Origin: an uncultured Mycoplasmatota bacterium
GTDB lineage: Bacteria; Bacillota_I; Bacilli_A; RF39; UBA660
Assembly (NCBI GenBank): GCA_947165285.1
Contig: CAMUZS010000001.1
Location: 62,001-126,000 of the forward strand
Reading direction: 5' to 3'
DNA: 64,000 nt
In this document: positions 37,822-45,634 of the stretch, in pieces
Position numbering within the stretch: position 1 is the stretch's first letter
Layout of the letters: each line of letters begins with the position of its first letter
Made by a program: the position numbers and the translations under genes
The notes under the pieces: generated by a model
What the model was told of the DNA's origin: nothing
The model's database searches: none
The model's input: the letters and a program-made list of their open reading frames with translations, nothing else

Positions 37822-39609
37822 ATGTTTGGAAAAATAAAATATATTACTGAGGGTGTTGCTCATGTTGAAGCTAATTTACTTGAGGGACAAGATAGTGATG
37901 TAATGAATATGAATGTCGTTTTTGAAGCTCCTGATCAAAGAATATTAGGTGAAGTAGAGGAAGTAAATAATGATACTATAAAAATCAGATTTTTAGGTGA
38001 ATTTTTAGATAATAGATATGTATCTGGTGTAATAAGAAAACCTCTTTTAACATCTAAAATAAGAACTATAAAACCAGAAGAATTAAAAGAATTAGTTGGA
38101 GTATATGATGAAACAACATTATATATTGGTAAAAGTTCAATTTATAAAGACTATAGCGTATGTGTAAAATTAAATGATTTATTTGCAAATCATATGGCAA
38201 TATTTGGAAATACTGGATCAGGTAAATCATGGGGGGTATCAAGACTTGTTCAAAATATGTTTTCAAACCCTAAAACAATTTCATATAATGCTAATATATT
38301 TATATTTGATGCATATGGAGAATATAAAACAGCTTTTAAGGATTTAAATAAAATTAATCCATTATATAGTTATAAATTTATTACTACTAATCCTCAAGAT
38401 CCAGGCGATAAAGTACTTAAAATTCCAACTCACTTATTAACGTTAGATGATTATACTTTATTATTACAATGTGATAATCATAGCCAAATTCCAATAATTG
38501 AAAGATCATTAAAATTAGCTAAAATTTTTTCAGAAGATAGTGAAAGGGTAGTAGCTTATAAGAATCATTTAATAGCAAAAGCATTACTTGCAATACTTTA
38601 TAGTAATGAAACTGCTAAAGAAAAGAAAAATGAGATTTTTAGAATTATTGAAGTATGTCATACAAATGATTTTAATTTTGATGCTACTGTACAAGGATTA
38701 GGTTATACTAGAAATTTTAGTGAATGTTTTGAAATTGATTCAAATGGAAATTTTGGAGAATCTGTACTTATAAATGAATATATTTTAAAATTTTTAAATG
38801 AAGAATTAGAAGCTACTGAAGAACCAGCTCAACCATATTACAAATTAAAAGACTTTGCAGATGCATTAGAATTTACTTTAATATCTGAAGGTTTTTTACA
38901 TAATCAAACATTGTATGATGATGCTATTATTTTAAAGGTAAGACTTAATTCAATATTAAATTCTTTTGTAGGAAAGTTTTTTGACTATGATAAATATATA
39001 AATCAGGATCAATATATTGCATCACTTTTGATGAATGATAATAATAGAAAATCTCAAATTGTAAATATTAATTTAGAAGATATTGATGATACTTACGCTA
39101 AAATATTTGTAAAAATTATGTCTAGATTTTTCTTTGAATTTGCTAAAAAAAGAACAGATAGAGCATCCATTCCATTCCATTTATTTTTGGAAGAAGCACA
39201 TAGATATGTTTCAAAAGATGCTGATACTTTCCTAATTGGTTATAATATATTTGAAAGAATTGCTAAAGAAGGAAGAAAATATGGCGTATTATTAAATATT
39301 ATTTCACAAAGACCAGTTGAAATATCTGAAACTGTTATATCACAATGTTCTAATTTCTTAATATTTAAGATGACACATCCTAAGGATATTGAATATATTA
39401 GAACAATGCTTCCAAATATTTCAAATGATGTAATTGAAAAGCAAAAAATATTACAACCTGGTAATTGTGTTGGTTTTGGTGGTGCTTTTAAATTACCTAT
39501 GATAATTAAATTAGATAAACCAAATCCAGCTCCATATTCACAAAGTTGTAATATTGAAAGCGTATGGCCAGTAAAAATGCAAAATAATAATCAAAAGCAA
39601 AGTAATTAA
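37822..39609 (+). CDS. herA: HerA-type hexameric ATPase/helicase
   Basis: 595 residues. N-terminal HAS-barrel-like beta domain (about 1-75), then the HerA/FtsK-type ATPase: Walker A GNTGSGKS at 130-137, Walker B region HLFLEEAHRYV near 453-463 with the Glu-Glu-Ala-His of the family, and the arginine-finger region SQRPVEISETVISQCSNFLIFKM. In archaea HerA pairs with the NurA nuclease in DNA end processing; bacterial versions also occur in defence pairs with Sir2 or DUF4297 partners. None of those partners is next to it here. Start at 37822 rather than the TTG at 37813, since AGAGGAG needs spacing. Terminator loop contains the stop. Confidence 0.85.
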   Translation: MFGKIKYITEGVAHVEANLLEGQDSDVMNMNVVFEAPDQRILGEVEEVNNDTIKIRFLGEFLDNRYVSGVIRKPLLTSKIRTIKPEELKELVGVYDETTLYIGKSSIYKDYSVCVKLNDLFANHMAIFGNTGSGKSWGVSRLVQNMFSNPKTISYNANIFIFDAYGEYKTAFKDLNKINPLYSYKFITTNPQDPGDKVLKIPTHLLTLDDYTLLLQCDNHSQIPIIERSLKLAKIFSEDSERVVAYKNHLIAKALLAILYSNETAKEKKNEIFRIIEVCHTNDFNFDATVQGLGYTRNFSECFEIDSNGNFGESVLINEYILKFLNEELEATEEPAQPYYKLKDFADALEFTLISEGFLHNQTLYDDAIILKVRLNSILNSFVGKFFDYDKYINQDQYIASLLMNDNNRKSQIVNINLEDIDDTYAKIFVKIMSRFFFEFAKKRTDRASIPFHLFLEEAHRYVSKDADTFLIGYNIFERIAKEGRKYGVLLNIISQRPVEISETVISQCSNFLIFKMTHPKDIEYIRTMLPNISNDVIEKQKILQPGNCVGFGGAFKLPMIIKLDKPNPAPYSQSCNIESVWPVKMQNNNQKQSN

Positions 39610-39626
39610 TTTACTTTGCTTTTTTA
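39595..39626 (+). terminator. herA terminator with stop codon in the loop
   Basis: AAGCAAAGTAA / TTACTTTGCTT, loop TTAAT holding TAA (39607-39609), then T5. A second inverted repeat (39636-39661, ATAAAATACA/TGTATTTTAT) follows. Confidence 0.85.
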
Positions 39627-39712
39627 TATAAAAAAATAAAATACAAATTAATGTATTTTATCTATATCCCACCATCCATAATTATACTTTAACTTTATTT
39701 TAAAGTCAATAA

Positions 39713-39740
39713 TTGACATTTAAATAAAGTATGCTACAAT
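39713..39740 (+). promoter_or_regulatory. 6S RNA promoter with overlapping inverted repeat
   Basis: TTGACA, 16 bases ending TGc, TACAAT; predicted start about 39747. The -35 is inside a perfect inverted repeat GTCAAT-A-ATTGAC (39705-39717). Confidence 0.75.
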
Positions 39741-39745
39741 AAAGT

Positions 39746-39930
39746 TGTCAAGGGAATTAATGGTTCATTTATTTATAAAAACCGCCAAAGTGATTATAAG
39801 GGAGTCTAGTTTTGAGCTTGTGGTGCTGGTATGATAGCTTTGTTCTATAACCCTAAAGCAAGCCACGTGACACCCACCTGCGAGCCTGCGGGATTTTATC
39901 ACTGATGGATCATCCCTTGGCACTTTTTTT
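39746..39930 (+). ncRNA. ssrS: 6S RNA
   Basis: A 185-base structured RNA with no reading frame. The ends pair as a long closing stem (GTCAAGGGA with TCCCTTGGC), the interior is a large bulged helix resembling an open promoter, and the 3' part (GTGACACCCACCT then GAGCCTGCGGG) resembles the conserved ACACxCACCT...CCTGCGG block of 6S RNAs. The closing stem followed by T7 is also the terminator. Position supports it: in Bacillus the 6S gene bsrA lies immediately before yrvM (tcdA) and yrvN (rarA), the same order as here. 6S RNA binds the sigma-A holoenzyme and represses promoters in slow growth. Confidence 0.85.
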
Positions 39931-39947
39931 ATGGATAGGTGATTTTG

Positions 39948-40622
39948 ATGTTTGACAGAATGTTAAAAATTATGAATGATAACGACTATAATAAAATTAA
40001 AAATTCTAATATTTTAATTATCGGAATAGGTGGAGTAGGTGGTTATGCTCTAGAAATGCTTGTTAGAATGGGTTTAGAAAACGTAACAATAGTTGATAGT
40101 GATATAGTAGATATAACTAATTTAAATCGTCAAATAATTTCTCTTAATTCAAATATTGGAAAATATAAAGTAGATGTAGCAAAAAAAAGATGTTTAGATA
40201 TTAATCCAAATATTAATATTAAAATATGTAAAGATTTTATAGTTAAAGATAATATTAGTTCATTATTTAATGATAAGTATGATTTTATTATTGATGCATG
40301 TGATACAGTAACAACAAAAGTCGAATTAATAAAAAAAGCAAAAGAATTAAATATTCCAATTATTTCATGTATGGGAACTGGAAATAGAATTGATCCAACA
40401 AAATTAAAAATAATTGATATTTATAAGACTAGTAATGATCCGTTATCTAAAATTATGAGAAATTTATTAAAAAAAGAAGGTATAAAAAAACAAATAGTAG
40501 TTTTTTCTTGTGAAATTCCTATGAAAACAAGGGATAGAATACCAGGTTCTTGTTCTTTAGTACCGTCTACTGCTGGTATTTATGCTGCACATTATGTAAT
40601 TAAAAATATATTAAATAAATAA
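39948..40622 (+). CDS. tcdA: tRNA threonylcarbamoyladenosine dehydratase (TcdA/YrvM)
   Basis: 224 residues of the ThiF/E1-like fold. The ATP-binding GIGGVGGYALE is near residue 25-35, followed by the adenylation-site NRQI and the D-x-C of DACDTVTTK. SRN/PGSCSLVPSTAGIYAAH at the end is TcdA-like. It makes the cyclic form of t6A37 in tRNAs. Short of E1 enzymes and without CxxC sulfur-transfer zinc pairs, so not MoeB. AGGTGA is 5 bases before the chosen ATG. It lies directly after 6S RNA, and rarA lies near as in Bacillus. Confidence 0.9.
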   Translation: MFDRMLKIMNDNDYNKIKNSNILIIGIGGVGGYALEMLVRMGLENVTIVDSDIVDITNLNRQIISLNSNIGKYKVDVAKKRCLDINPNINIKICKDFIVKDNISSLFNDKYDFIIDACDTVTTKVELIKKAKELNIPIISCMGTGNRIDPTKLKIIDIYKTSNDPLSKIMRNLLKKEGIKKQIVVFSCEIPMKTRDRIPGSCSLVPSTAGIYAAHYVIKNILNK

Positions 40623-40632
40623 TGTATCAAAT

Positions 40633-40661
40633 TTGACATATTTACTAATTTGTGGTATAAT
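40633..40661 (+). promoter_or_regulatory. Consensus sigma-A promoter
   Basis: TTGACA, 17 bases, TATAAT, a perfect match, 10 bases after the tcdA stop. Confidence 0.85.
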
Positions 40662-40711
40662 TAAATTACATTATGATAAATTCATAATTGTAATTTTAAG
40701 GGGGAAATATT

Positions 40712-41083
40712 ATGTATATTGATAAATATAATAAATATGATATCAAATATTTAACTTCAAATGAATTAATTGAATTTAAAGATGAATTAATGGATTGTAT
40801 AGATGTTTTAAAATATTCTACCGGAATAAATGCAAATATTATTTTAGGATGTGTACTTTCAGGTAGTATATCAGCTTTATTATTTAATTTTAACTACAAT
40901 TTAGATAATTTACCTAAAGCTGCTTTAGATGCTCTTGTATTTATTTTAAGTACTACTGGATTAATTACTTCCATTTATAATATAGTAGATAATAATAATA
41001 AAATAAATGAATTTAAAGATGATATTAAAGAAATTAATCATGAAAATAATAAAAGAAAGATTTTACAATTTAAAAGACCTTAA
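40712..41083 (+). CDS. Small membrane protein, unknown
   Basis: 123 residues with two membrane helices (NIILGCVLSGSISALLFNF and ALDALVFILSTTGLITSIY) and charged ends. AAGGGGGA before the ATG and a perfect promoter suggest high expression. No family recognised. Convergent with rarA: the two stop codons overlap in the centre of a shared perfect palindrome. Confidence 0.65.
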   Translation: MYIDKYNKYDIKYLTSNELIEFKDELMDCIDVLKYSTGINANIILGCVLSGSISALLFNFNYNLDNLPKAALDALVFILSTTGLITSIYNIVDNNNKINEFKDDIKEINHENNKRKILQFKRP

Positions 41084-41095
41084 TTAAGGTCTTTT
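41072..41095. terminator. Shared palindromic terminator holding both stop codons
   Basis: A perfect 24-base palindrome (AAAAGACCTTAA plus complement) ending in T4. The TAA of the small membrane protein (41081-41083) and the TAA of rarA on the other strand overlap in the centre TTAATTAA. Confidence 0.85.
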
Positions 41096-42279
41096 GTTAT
41101 TTCATTATGAAGTTTATTTAAATTGTCTTCATATTTATTATGTGATGGAACATAGTATTTTTTATTTTTTATATTATCTGGTAAGTATTGTTGTTTAACA
41201 TAATTATTAGGATAATCATGAGGATATTTATATGCTTTAGATGACGTTTTTATATGATTTGGAACATTACCAGTATTTCCTTTTCTAATATCATTTAATG
41301 CATTATCAAGTGCTATATGAGCAGAATTACTTTTAGGTGATAAAGCCATTTCACATACAATTGTTCCAAGTGGTATTCTTGCTTCAGGTAGTCCAACACT
41401 TTGTGCCGCAGATATTGCAGCCATTACTTTTGGACCAATAGAAGGATTTGCAAGTCCAATATCTTCATATGCTATAACACTCATTCGTCTAAATATACTA
41501 TCTAAATCACCTGATTCTATAAGGCGTGCTAAATAATGTAAGGAAGCATTAACATCAGATCCTCTAATAGATTTTTGAAATGCTGATAATACATCATAAT
41601 GTCCATCTTCATTTTTATCTGAAAAAAAAGCAGGTTTAGAATTTATACTTTTTAATATTTCCATATTTATTGATGAATTAGATGAAGATGCTAATGCCAT
41701 ATCTAATAAATTAATAGCAAACCTATAATCTCCTGATGATATATTAGCAATATATTCTATTGAATCATTATCTATATTTATATTTTCTTTTTTTATTATT
41801 TTTTTAAGACCAGTAATAATATCTTCTTTTGATAACTCTTTTAATTCAAATATTTGACATCTTGATCTAATTGCAGGATTAATTACGTGATATGGATTAG
41901 ATGTAGTTAAACCTATTAAAATAATAAGTCCCGATTCCAAATAGGGAAGTAATAAATCTTGTTTATCTTTATTCATACGATGAATTTCATCAATTATAAC
42001 AACCATTTCGCCATATAATTTAGCTTCTTGAATAACTACTTCAAAATCAGCTTTTGTATTAATAGTGGCATTTAAAAAACGATGATTTAATTCTAATTCT
42101 TTTACTAAAACATAAGCAATCGATGTCTTTCCAATTCCAGGTTTTCCATAAAAAATCATTGAAAATAATTTTTTGTTTTTAATAAGATTATTTAATATTT
42201 TATTTTTACCTATTATATGTGATTGACCAATAATATCATTTAATTTATTTGGACGGTATTTATTTGCTAAAAGTTCCAT
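41080..42279 (-). CDS. rarA: Replication-associated recombination ATPase RarA
   Basis: 399 residues, AAA+ clamp-loader family. Walker A GKPGIGKTS near residues 45-52, Walker B VVIIDEIHRM near 91-100, sensor region TTSNPYHVINPAIRSRC, and the C-terminal MgsA tetramerisation/DNA domain with DVLSAFQKSIRGSDVNASLHYLAR. RarA acts at stalled replication forks. Nearby order 6S-tcdA-rarA is the Bacillus bsrA-yrvM-yrvN order, although here the gene is inverted with a small membrane gene between. GGTGATT precedes the ATG. Confidence 0.95.
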   Translation of the reverse strand: MELLANKYRPNKLNDIIGQSHIIGKNKILNNLIKNKKLFSMIFYGKPGIGKTSIAYVLVKELELNHRFLNATINTKADFEVVIQEAKLYGEMVVIIDEIHRMNKDKQDLLLPYLESGLIILIGLTTSNPYHVINPAIRSRCQIFELKELSKEDIITGLKKIIKKENINIDNDSIEYIANISSGDYRFAINLLDMALASSSNSSINMEILKSINSKPAFFSDKNEDGHYDVLSAFQKSIRGSDVNASLHYLARLIESGDLDSIFRRMSVIAYEDIGLANPSIGPKVMAAISAAQSVGLPEARIPLGTIVCEMALSPKSNSAHIALDNALNDIRKGNTGNVPNHIKTSSKAYKYPHDYPNNYVKQQYLPDNIKNKKYYVPSHNKYEDNLNKLHNEITKDLN

Positions 42280-42308
42280 AAAATCACCATAAATATTATA
42301 CCATATTA

Positions 42309-42337
42309 TTGTAAATATTATTATTTTATGTTAAAAT
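42309..42337 (+). promoter_or_regulatory. Promoter
   Basis: TTGTAA, 17 bases ending TGt, TAAAAT, about 35 bases before the Tam41-like gene. Confidence 0.6.
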
Positions 42338-42371
42338 TTCTATTGTGTGTATTAGATGTGAGGTAGTAAAT

Positions 42372-43268
42372 ATGAATGAAAAATTATTAAATTTTATTAA
42401 TAATAGACCTGAATTAGTTGCAGCATATGGTTATGGCTCAGGATTATTTAAACAAAAAGGATATAGTAAAAATGATAAACCACAATTAGATTTAATTTTT
42501 GTAGTAAAAGATCTTAAAAAATGGCATTTAGAAAACATAAAATTGAATAAAAAAGATTATTCTATTATTGGAACTAATTTCTTTAAAAATGCTAAAATTA
42601 ATAAAATTAAAGGGTGTACTGGTATTACATATTTAAGTAATATTATAGAAGATAATAATGTATTTAAATATGGAACTATCGAAGAAAATGATCTATTAAG
42701 ATTTTTAGATTCATGGGAAAGTTTTTACTTACCAGGAAGATTTCAAAAAACAATATATACTATAAAAGATAATAAAAAAATATGTGATGCTATAAATAAT
42801 AATAGAAATAAAGCAATATTTTTGGCAGCTTTTTTACTAAACAAAAAAGAAACTACTAAAAAAGAATTATTTATAAAATTATGTAGTTTATCATATATTG
42901 GTGATACAAGAATGAAATTTGCTGAAAATCCTAAAAAAGTTCAAAATATAGTTGAAGGAAGTTATAGTGAATTAGAAAAAATATATGAATTTGATAAAAA
43001 ATATTTTAGTATAAAAAAAGATATAGTTAATATTGATTTAGAAAAAATAAAAAAAGACTTAAATAAATTACCTAGTTCGTTATATAACTATATAAAAGAA
43101 TATGAAAATCAAGATAATGAAGTAATTATTGAAAAAATTGTTGAGTATTTTACAAATTTAAATAAATATGAAAGTACAAAACAAACTTTAAAAGGTATTT
43201 CAACAAACGGAATAATTAGATCTATTAAATACGCATCTAAAAAAATAGGAAAAAAATTCAAAAAATAA
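42372..43268 (+). CDS. Tam41/Mmp37-type phosphatidate cytidylyltransferase
   Basis: 298 residues. The nucleotidyltransferase core of the mitochondrial Tam41 family is clear near the N-terminus: AAYGYGSGLFKQ, then LDLIFVVKDLKKWH with the metal-binding Asp residues and the W-H that follows, then ENIKLNKKDYS, and a C-terminal helical bundle. Tam41 makes CDP-diacylglycerol from phosphatidate and CTP, replacing the membrane enzyme CdsA; the protein is peripheral, without membrane helices, as seen here. GAGGTAG lies 7 bases before the chosen ATG; the upstream GTG frame would add nine residues without a ribosome site. A gene for CdsA is not in this window. Confidence 0.8.
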   Translation: MNEKLLNFINNRPELVAAYGYGSGLFKQKGYSKNDKPQLDLIFVVKDLKKWHLENIKLNKKDYSIIGTNFFKNAKINKIKGCTGITYLSNIIEDNNVFKYGTIEENDLLRFLDSWESFYLPGRFQKTIYTIKDNKKICDAINNNRNKAIFLAAFLLNKKETTKKELFIKLCSLSYIGDTRMKFAENPKKVQNIVEGSYSELEKIYEFDKKYFSIKKDIVNIDLEKIKKDLNKLPSSLYNYIKEYENQDNEVIIEKIVEYFTNLNKYESTKQTLKGISTNGIIRSIKYASKKIGKKFKK

Positions 43269-43277
43269 TGATATAAT
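43269..43277 (+). promoter_or_regulatory. Extended -10 promoter with very short leader
   Basis: TGATATAAT; predicted start about 43284 coincides with the ribosome site GGGTGA, leaving an 11-base leader. Confidence 0.55.
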
Positions 43278-43294
43278 TATTATGGGTGAAATAT

Positions 43295-44164
43295 ATGAAT
43301 TATTTAAATAAATATATAGATTATTTAAAATATGAACGAAAGTTATCTGATAACACTATTTTAAGCTATAAAAATGATTTAAATGATTTATATATTTTTT
43401 TTAATGAAGAAATTATTAATGTAAAATATGAAGATTTAGTTAAATATATTAATAGTTTAAGTTATTTGAATTCTAGAAGCTTAGCACATCATGTTAGTGT
43501 TATAAAATCTTTTTATGCTTTTTTAGTTCTTAATGAAGATTTAAATATAAACCCTGCTGAAAACTTATGTTCACCTAAATTAGCTAAACAATTACCTCAT
43601 TTTCTAACAGAAGAAGAGATTAATGAATTATTAAATATTAATTTAGTAACTCCATATGATTATAGAAATAAAGCAATGCTTGAAGTTTTATATGCAACTG
43701 GTCTTAGAATATCTGAATTGATAAACTTAAAATTTTCTAATATTGACCTACATAATGCCACTATTAGAGTAATTGGAAAAGGAAATAAAGAAAGAATAGT
43801 TTTATTAAATGAAATAGGTGAGAAGTATCTAAAAATATATATTGATGAGTATCGTAATTTAATACTTAATAATAGTTATAGTGATTATCTATTCATTAGT
43901 AATGCTAAAAAAAATATAACTAGACAAGGATTTTTTAAAATATTAAAAAAGGAATGCGAAAGGGCAGGTATTAAAAAAAATGTGTCACCTCATGTTCTTA
44001 GACATTCATTTGCAACTCATATGTTATCTCATGGGGCAGATATTAGAGTTATTCAAGAATTACTTGGTCATTCAAATATAACAACTACTGAAATCTATAC
44101 TCATATTATAGATAAAAAAATAAAAAATGACTACGATAATAATCATCCTCGTAGTCATAAGTAA
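43295..44164 (+). CDS. Tyrosine recombinase, XerC/XerD type (second copy)
   Basis: 289 residues. All catalytic residues are present: LRISEL (Arg), GKGNKER (Lys), HVLRHSFATH, LLGHSN and TTTEIYTHI (Tyr). Together with the recombinase at 22.6 kb it supplies a XerC plus XerD pair for dimer resolution; assignment of each is not possible by eye. Start after GGGTGA. The end of the gene carries a perfect 10-bp inverted repeat (44127-44158) that acts as terminator on the opposite strand. Confidence 0.85.
   Translation: MNYLNKYIDYLKYERKLSDNTILSYKNDLNDLYIFFNEEIINVKYEDLVKYINSLSYLNSRSLAHHVSVIKSFYAFLVLNEDLNINPAENLCSPKLAKQLPHFLTEEEINELLNINLVTPYDYRNKAMLEVLYATGLRISELINLKFSNIDLHNATIRVIGKGNKERIVLLNEIGEKYLKIYIDEYRNLILNNSYSDYLFISNAKKNITRQGFFKILKKECERAGIKKNVSPHVLRHSFATHMLSHGADIRVIQELLGHSNITTTEIYTHIIDKKIKNDYDNNHPRSHK
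44112..44158 (-). terminator. Minus-strand terminator inside the xer coding end
   Basis: ATGACTACGA / TCGTAGTCAT, 12-base loop, followed on the minus strand by T6-A-T7. It serves the small minus-strand gene and is embedded in the antisense of xer codons. Confidence 0.75.
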
Positions 44165-44166
44165 AA

Positions 44167-44262
44167 TTAATTACATCTTTCTTGAGTTTTTTTTGATTGT
44201 GATCTATTATTTTGTTTATTATTAGATCTATTTGATCTAGAGTTATTTTTTTGTTTATTCAT
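44167..44262 (-). CDS. Hidden 31-residue basic peptide
   Basis: MNKQKNNSRSNRSNN and further Lys/Arg/Asn/Gln/Ser-rich residues, ending CN. No hydrophobic part, so a soluble, strongly basic peptide, perhaps nucleic-acid binding. Support comes from the surroundings: a perfect AGGAGG 7 bases before ATG, a minus-strand terminator 9 bases after the stop, and an 8-bp inverted repeat ACAAGTAT/ATACTTGT (44276-44313) in the leader. The composition resembles small spore or ribosome-associated basic peptides, but I cannot name it. Confidence 0.6.
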   Translation of the reverse strand: MNKQKNNSRSNRSNNKQNNRSQSKKTQERCN

Positions 44263-44348
44263 AATATTACCTCCTACAAGTATTATTAACTTTATCAGTA
44301 TATAAATACTTGTATTTTATTGGTATTTAAAGGTAATTTGTATCAAAT

Positions 44349-44377
44349 TTGACTTATATTTAAAAACATGCTATTAT
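44349..44377 (+). promoter_or_regulatory. Promoter
   Basis: TTGACT, 17 bases ending TGc, TATTAT, 30 bases before the next ATG. Confidence 0.65.
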
Positions 44378-44406
44378 ATATAACCAATTAAAGGGAGTTG
44401 TATAAA

Positions 44407-45603
44407 ATGGATGAATTTGTAAGAGCAGATTTTGATAAGAAAATTGATAAAGTTCAAGAATTATTTGAATATTTTAAAAAATGTCCTCAAAAAAATAATT
44501 TATATGAAATATATTTGGCAAATGGTGATTTTATAAGATATAGATTTAATATAAATAATATTCCTCATTTATTAGGGGTAGATTTTACTAAATTACAATC
44601 ATTAAAATTAATAAATGGTAAAACATCTGAAGATAAATTGCTTAGTTTAATTGAAAATAAGTATAGTGTAGGTAAAGCAATAATTAATAAATCTTTATAT
44701 GAAAATGAGATATTTTCAAGATATTTTGAAGATAAAGTAAACAATTTTAAAAAGATTTTAGAAATACCTGATGCCAATAATATTAAATTTATTTGTAAAT
44801 ACGATAGGGAAGTAAATTATAAAATAAAAGATATTGATGGTATTACAGGTGATTATATTATTGCAACTGAAAATGACAATAATGATTTAGTTATGTTTGT
44901 ATTAAAAAAACCTGATGAAAATAATAATTATATTAATGATTATGTTTCACCACAATCAATTAGGGTATTAAAAGATTATGAAAATGATATGTCAAAACTT
45001 GCTGAAATTATAAATAAACAAGTTGTTACTTATTCAACTGGAATAGTAATATCTAATGATTATGTAGGTTTTAGTGAAAAAAATGCACCTAGAATTGCTC
45101 ATATTAGTAGAATATTAAATTATTTAACTGATCTTAGTGAAAATACTGGTTGTATTCCATGTACTATAAAAGGTCATAAATTCAACTTAAAAGGTTTAAG
45201 TAATAACAAACTTCAAGGTTATAATGATATAGATATTGATAAAAATATTGTTAATTGTATTAATAATCATAGTTTAATTGAATTTAATAATAATGAAGAA
45301 GAACAAATTAAACCAGGAGAATTATTATTAATTAATAATTATAATGATAATTTAGTTAATGAAAATGAAAAAGCTAAAAATAAATATAGCGAGATCATGA
45401 ATAAATATCATGAAGCAATTGATAATAATTCTACACTTATAGAGGAATTAAAAGCTTTAAAAGATGAATTAGAAGCATTAAAAAATGATAATCAAAAAAA
45501 AGATGAAACTATTAATGAATTAAATAATTATAAAAATGATTATTTTAGAGTATCTGATGAAGTTAATGCATTATGCAAAACTTTAATTAAAAGAAATAAT
45601 TAA
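44407..45603 (+). CDS. Unknown protein, possible PBECR4-like nuclease domain plus coiled coil
   Basis: 398 residues. Residues about 22-190 begin with YEIYLANGDFIRYRFNINN and continue IPHLLGV, a pattern that recalls the PBECR4 (phage-barnase-EndoU-ColicinE5-RelE-like nuclease) domain, whose members have a strand pair followed by F-P-HLLG. The middle region has no clear signature and the last 85 residues are a coiled coil with a Glu/Lys heptad pattern. No signal peptide, no membrane helix. No immunity gene is obvious next to it. AAGGGAG lies before the ATG. The nuclease idea is tentative; otherwise an unknown cytosolic protein. Confidence 0.6.
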   Translation: MDEFVRADFDKKIDKVQELFEYFKKCPQKNNLYEIYLANGDFIRYRFNINNIPHLLGVDFTKLQSLKLINGKTSEDKLLSLIENKYSVGKAIINKSLYENEIFSRYFEDKVNNFKKILEIPDANNIKFICKYDREVNYKIKDIDGITGDYIIATENDNNDLVMFVLKKPDENNNYINDYVSPQSIRVLKDYENDMSKLAEIINKQVVTYSTGIVISNDYVGFSEKNAPRIAHISRILNYLTDLSENTGCIPCTIKGHKFNLKGLSNNKLQGYNDIDIDKNIVNCINNHSLIEFNNNEEEQIKPGELLLINNYNDNLVNENEKAKNKYSEIMNKYHEAIDNNSTLIEELKALKDELEALKNDNQKKDETINELNNYKNDYFRVSDEVNALCKTLIKRNN

Positions 45604-45634
45604 TAAGAAATACATATAATTAAATGGTGATTAT

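Noticed and set aside
37813-39609. HerA gene as the core of a phage-defence island
   Set aside because: No nuclease, Sir2 or DUF4297 partner and only housekeeping genes around it.
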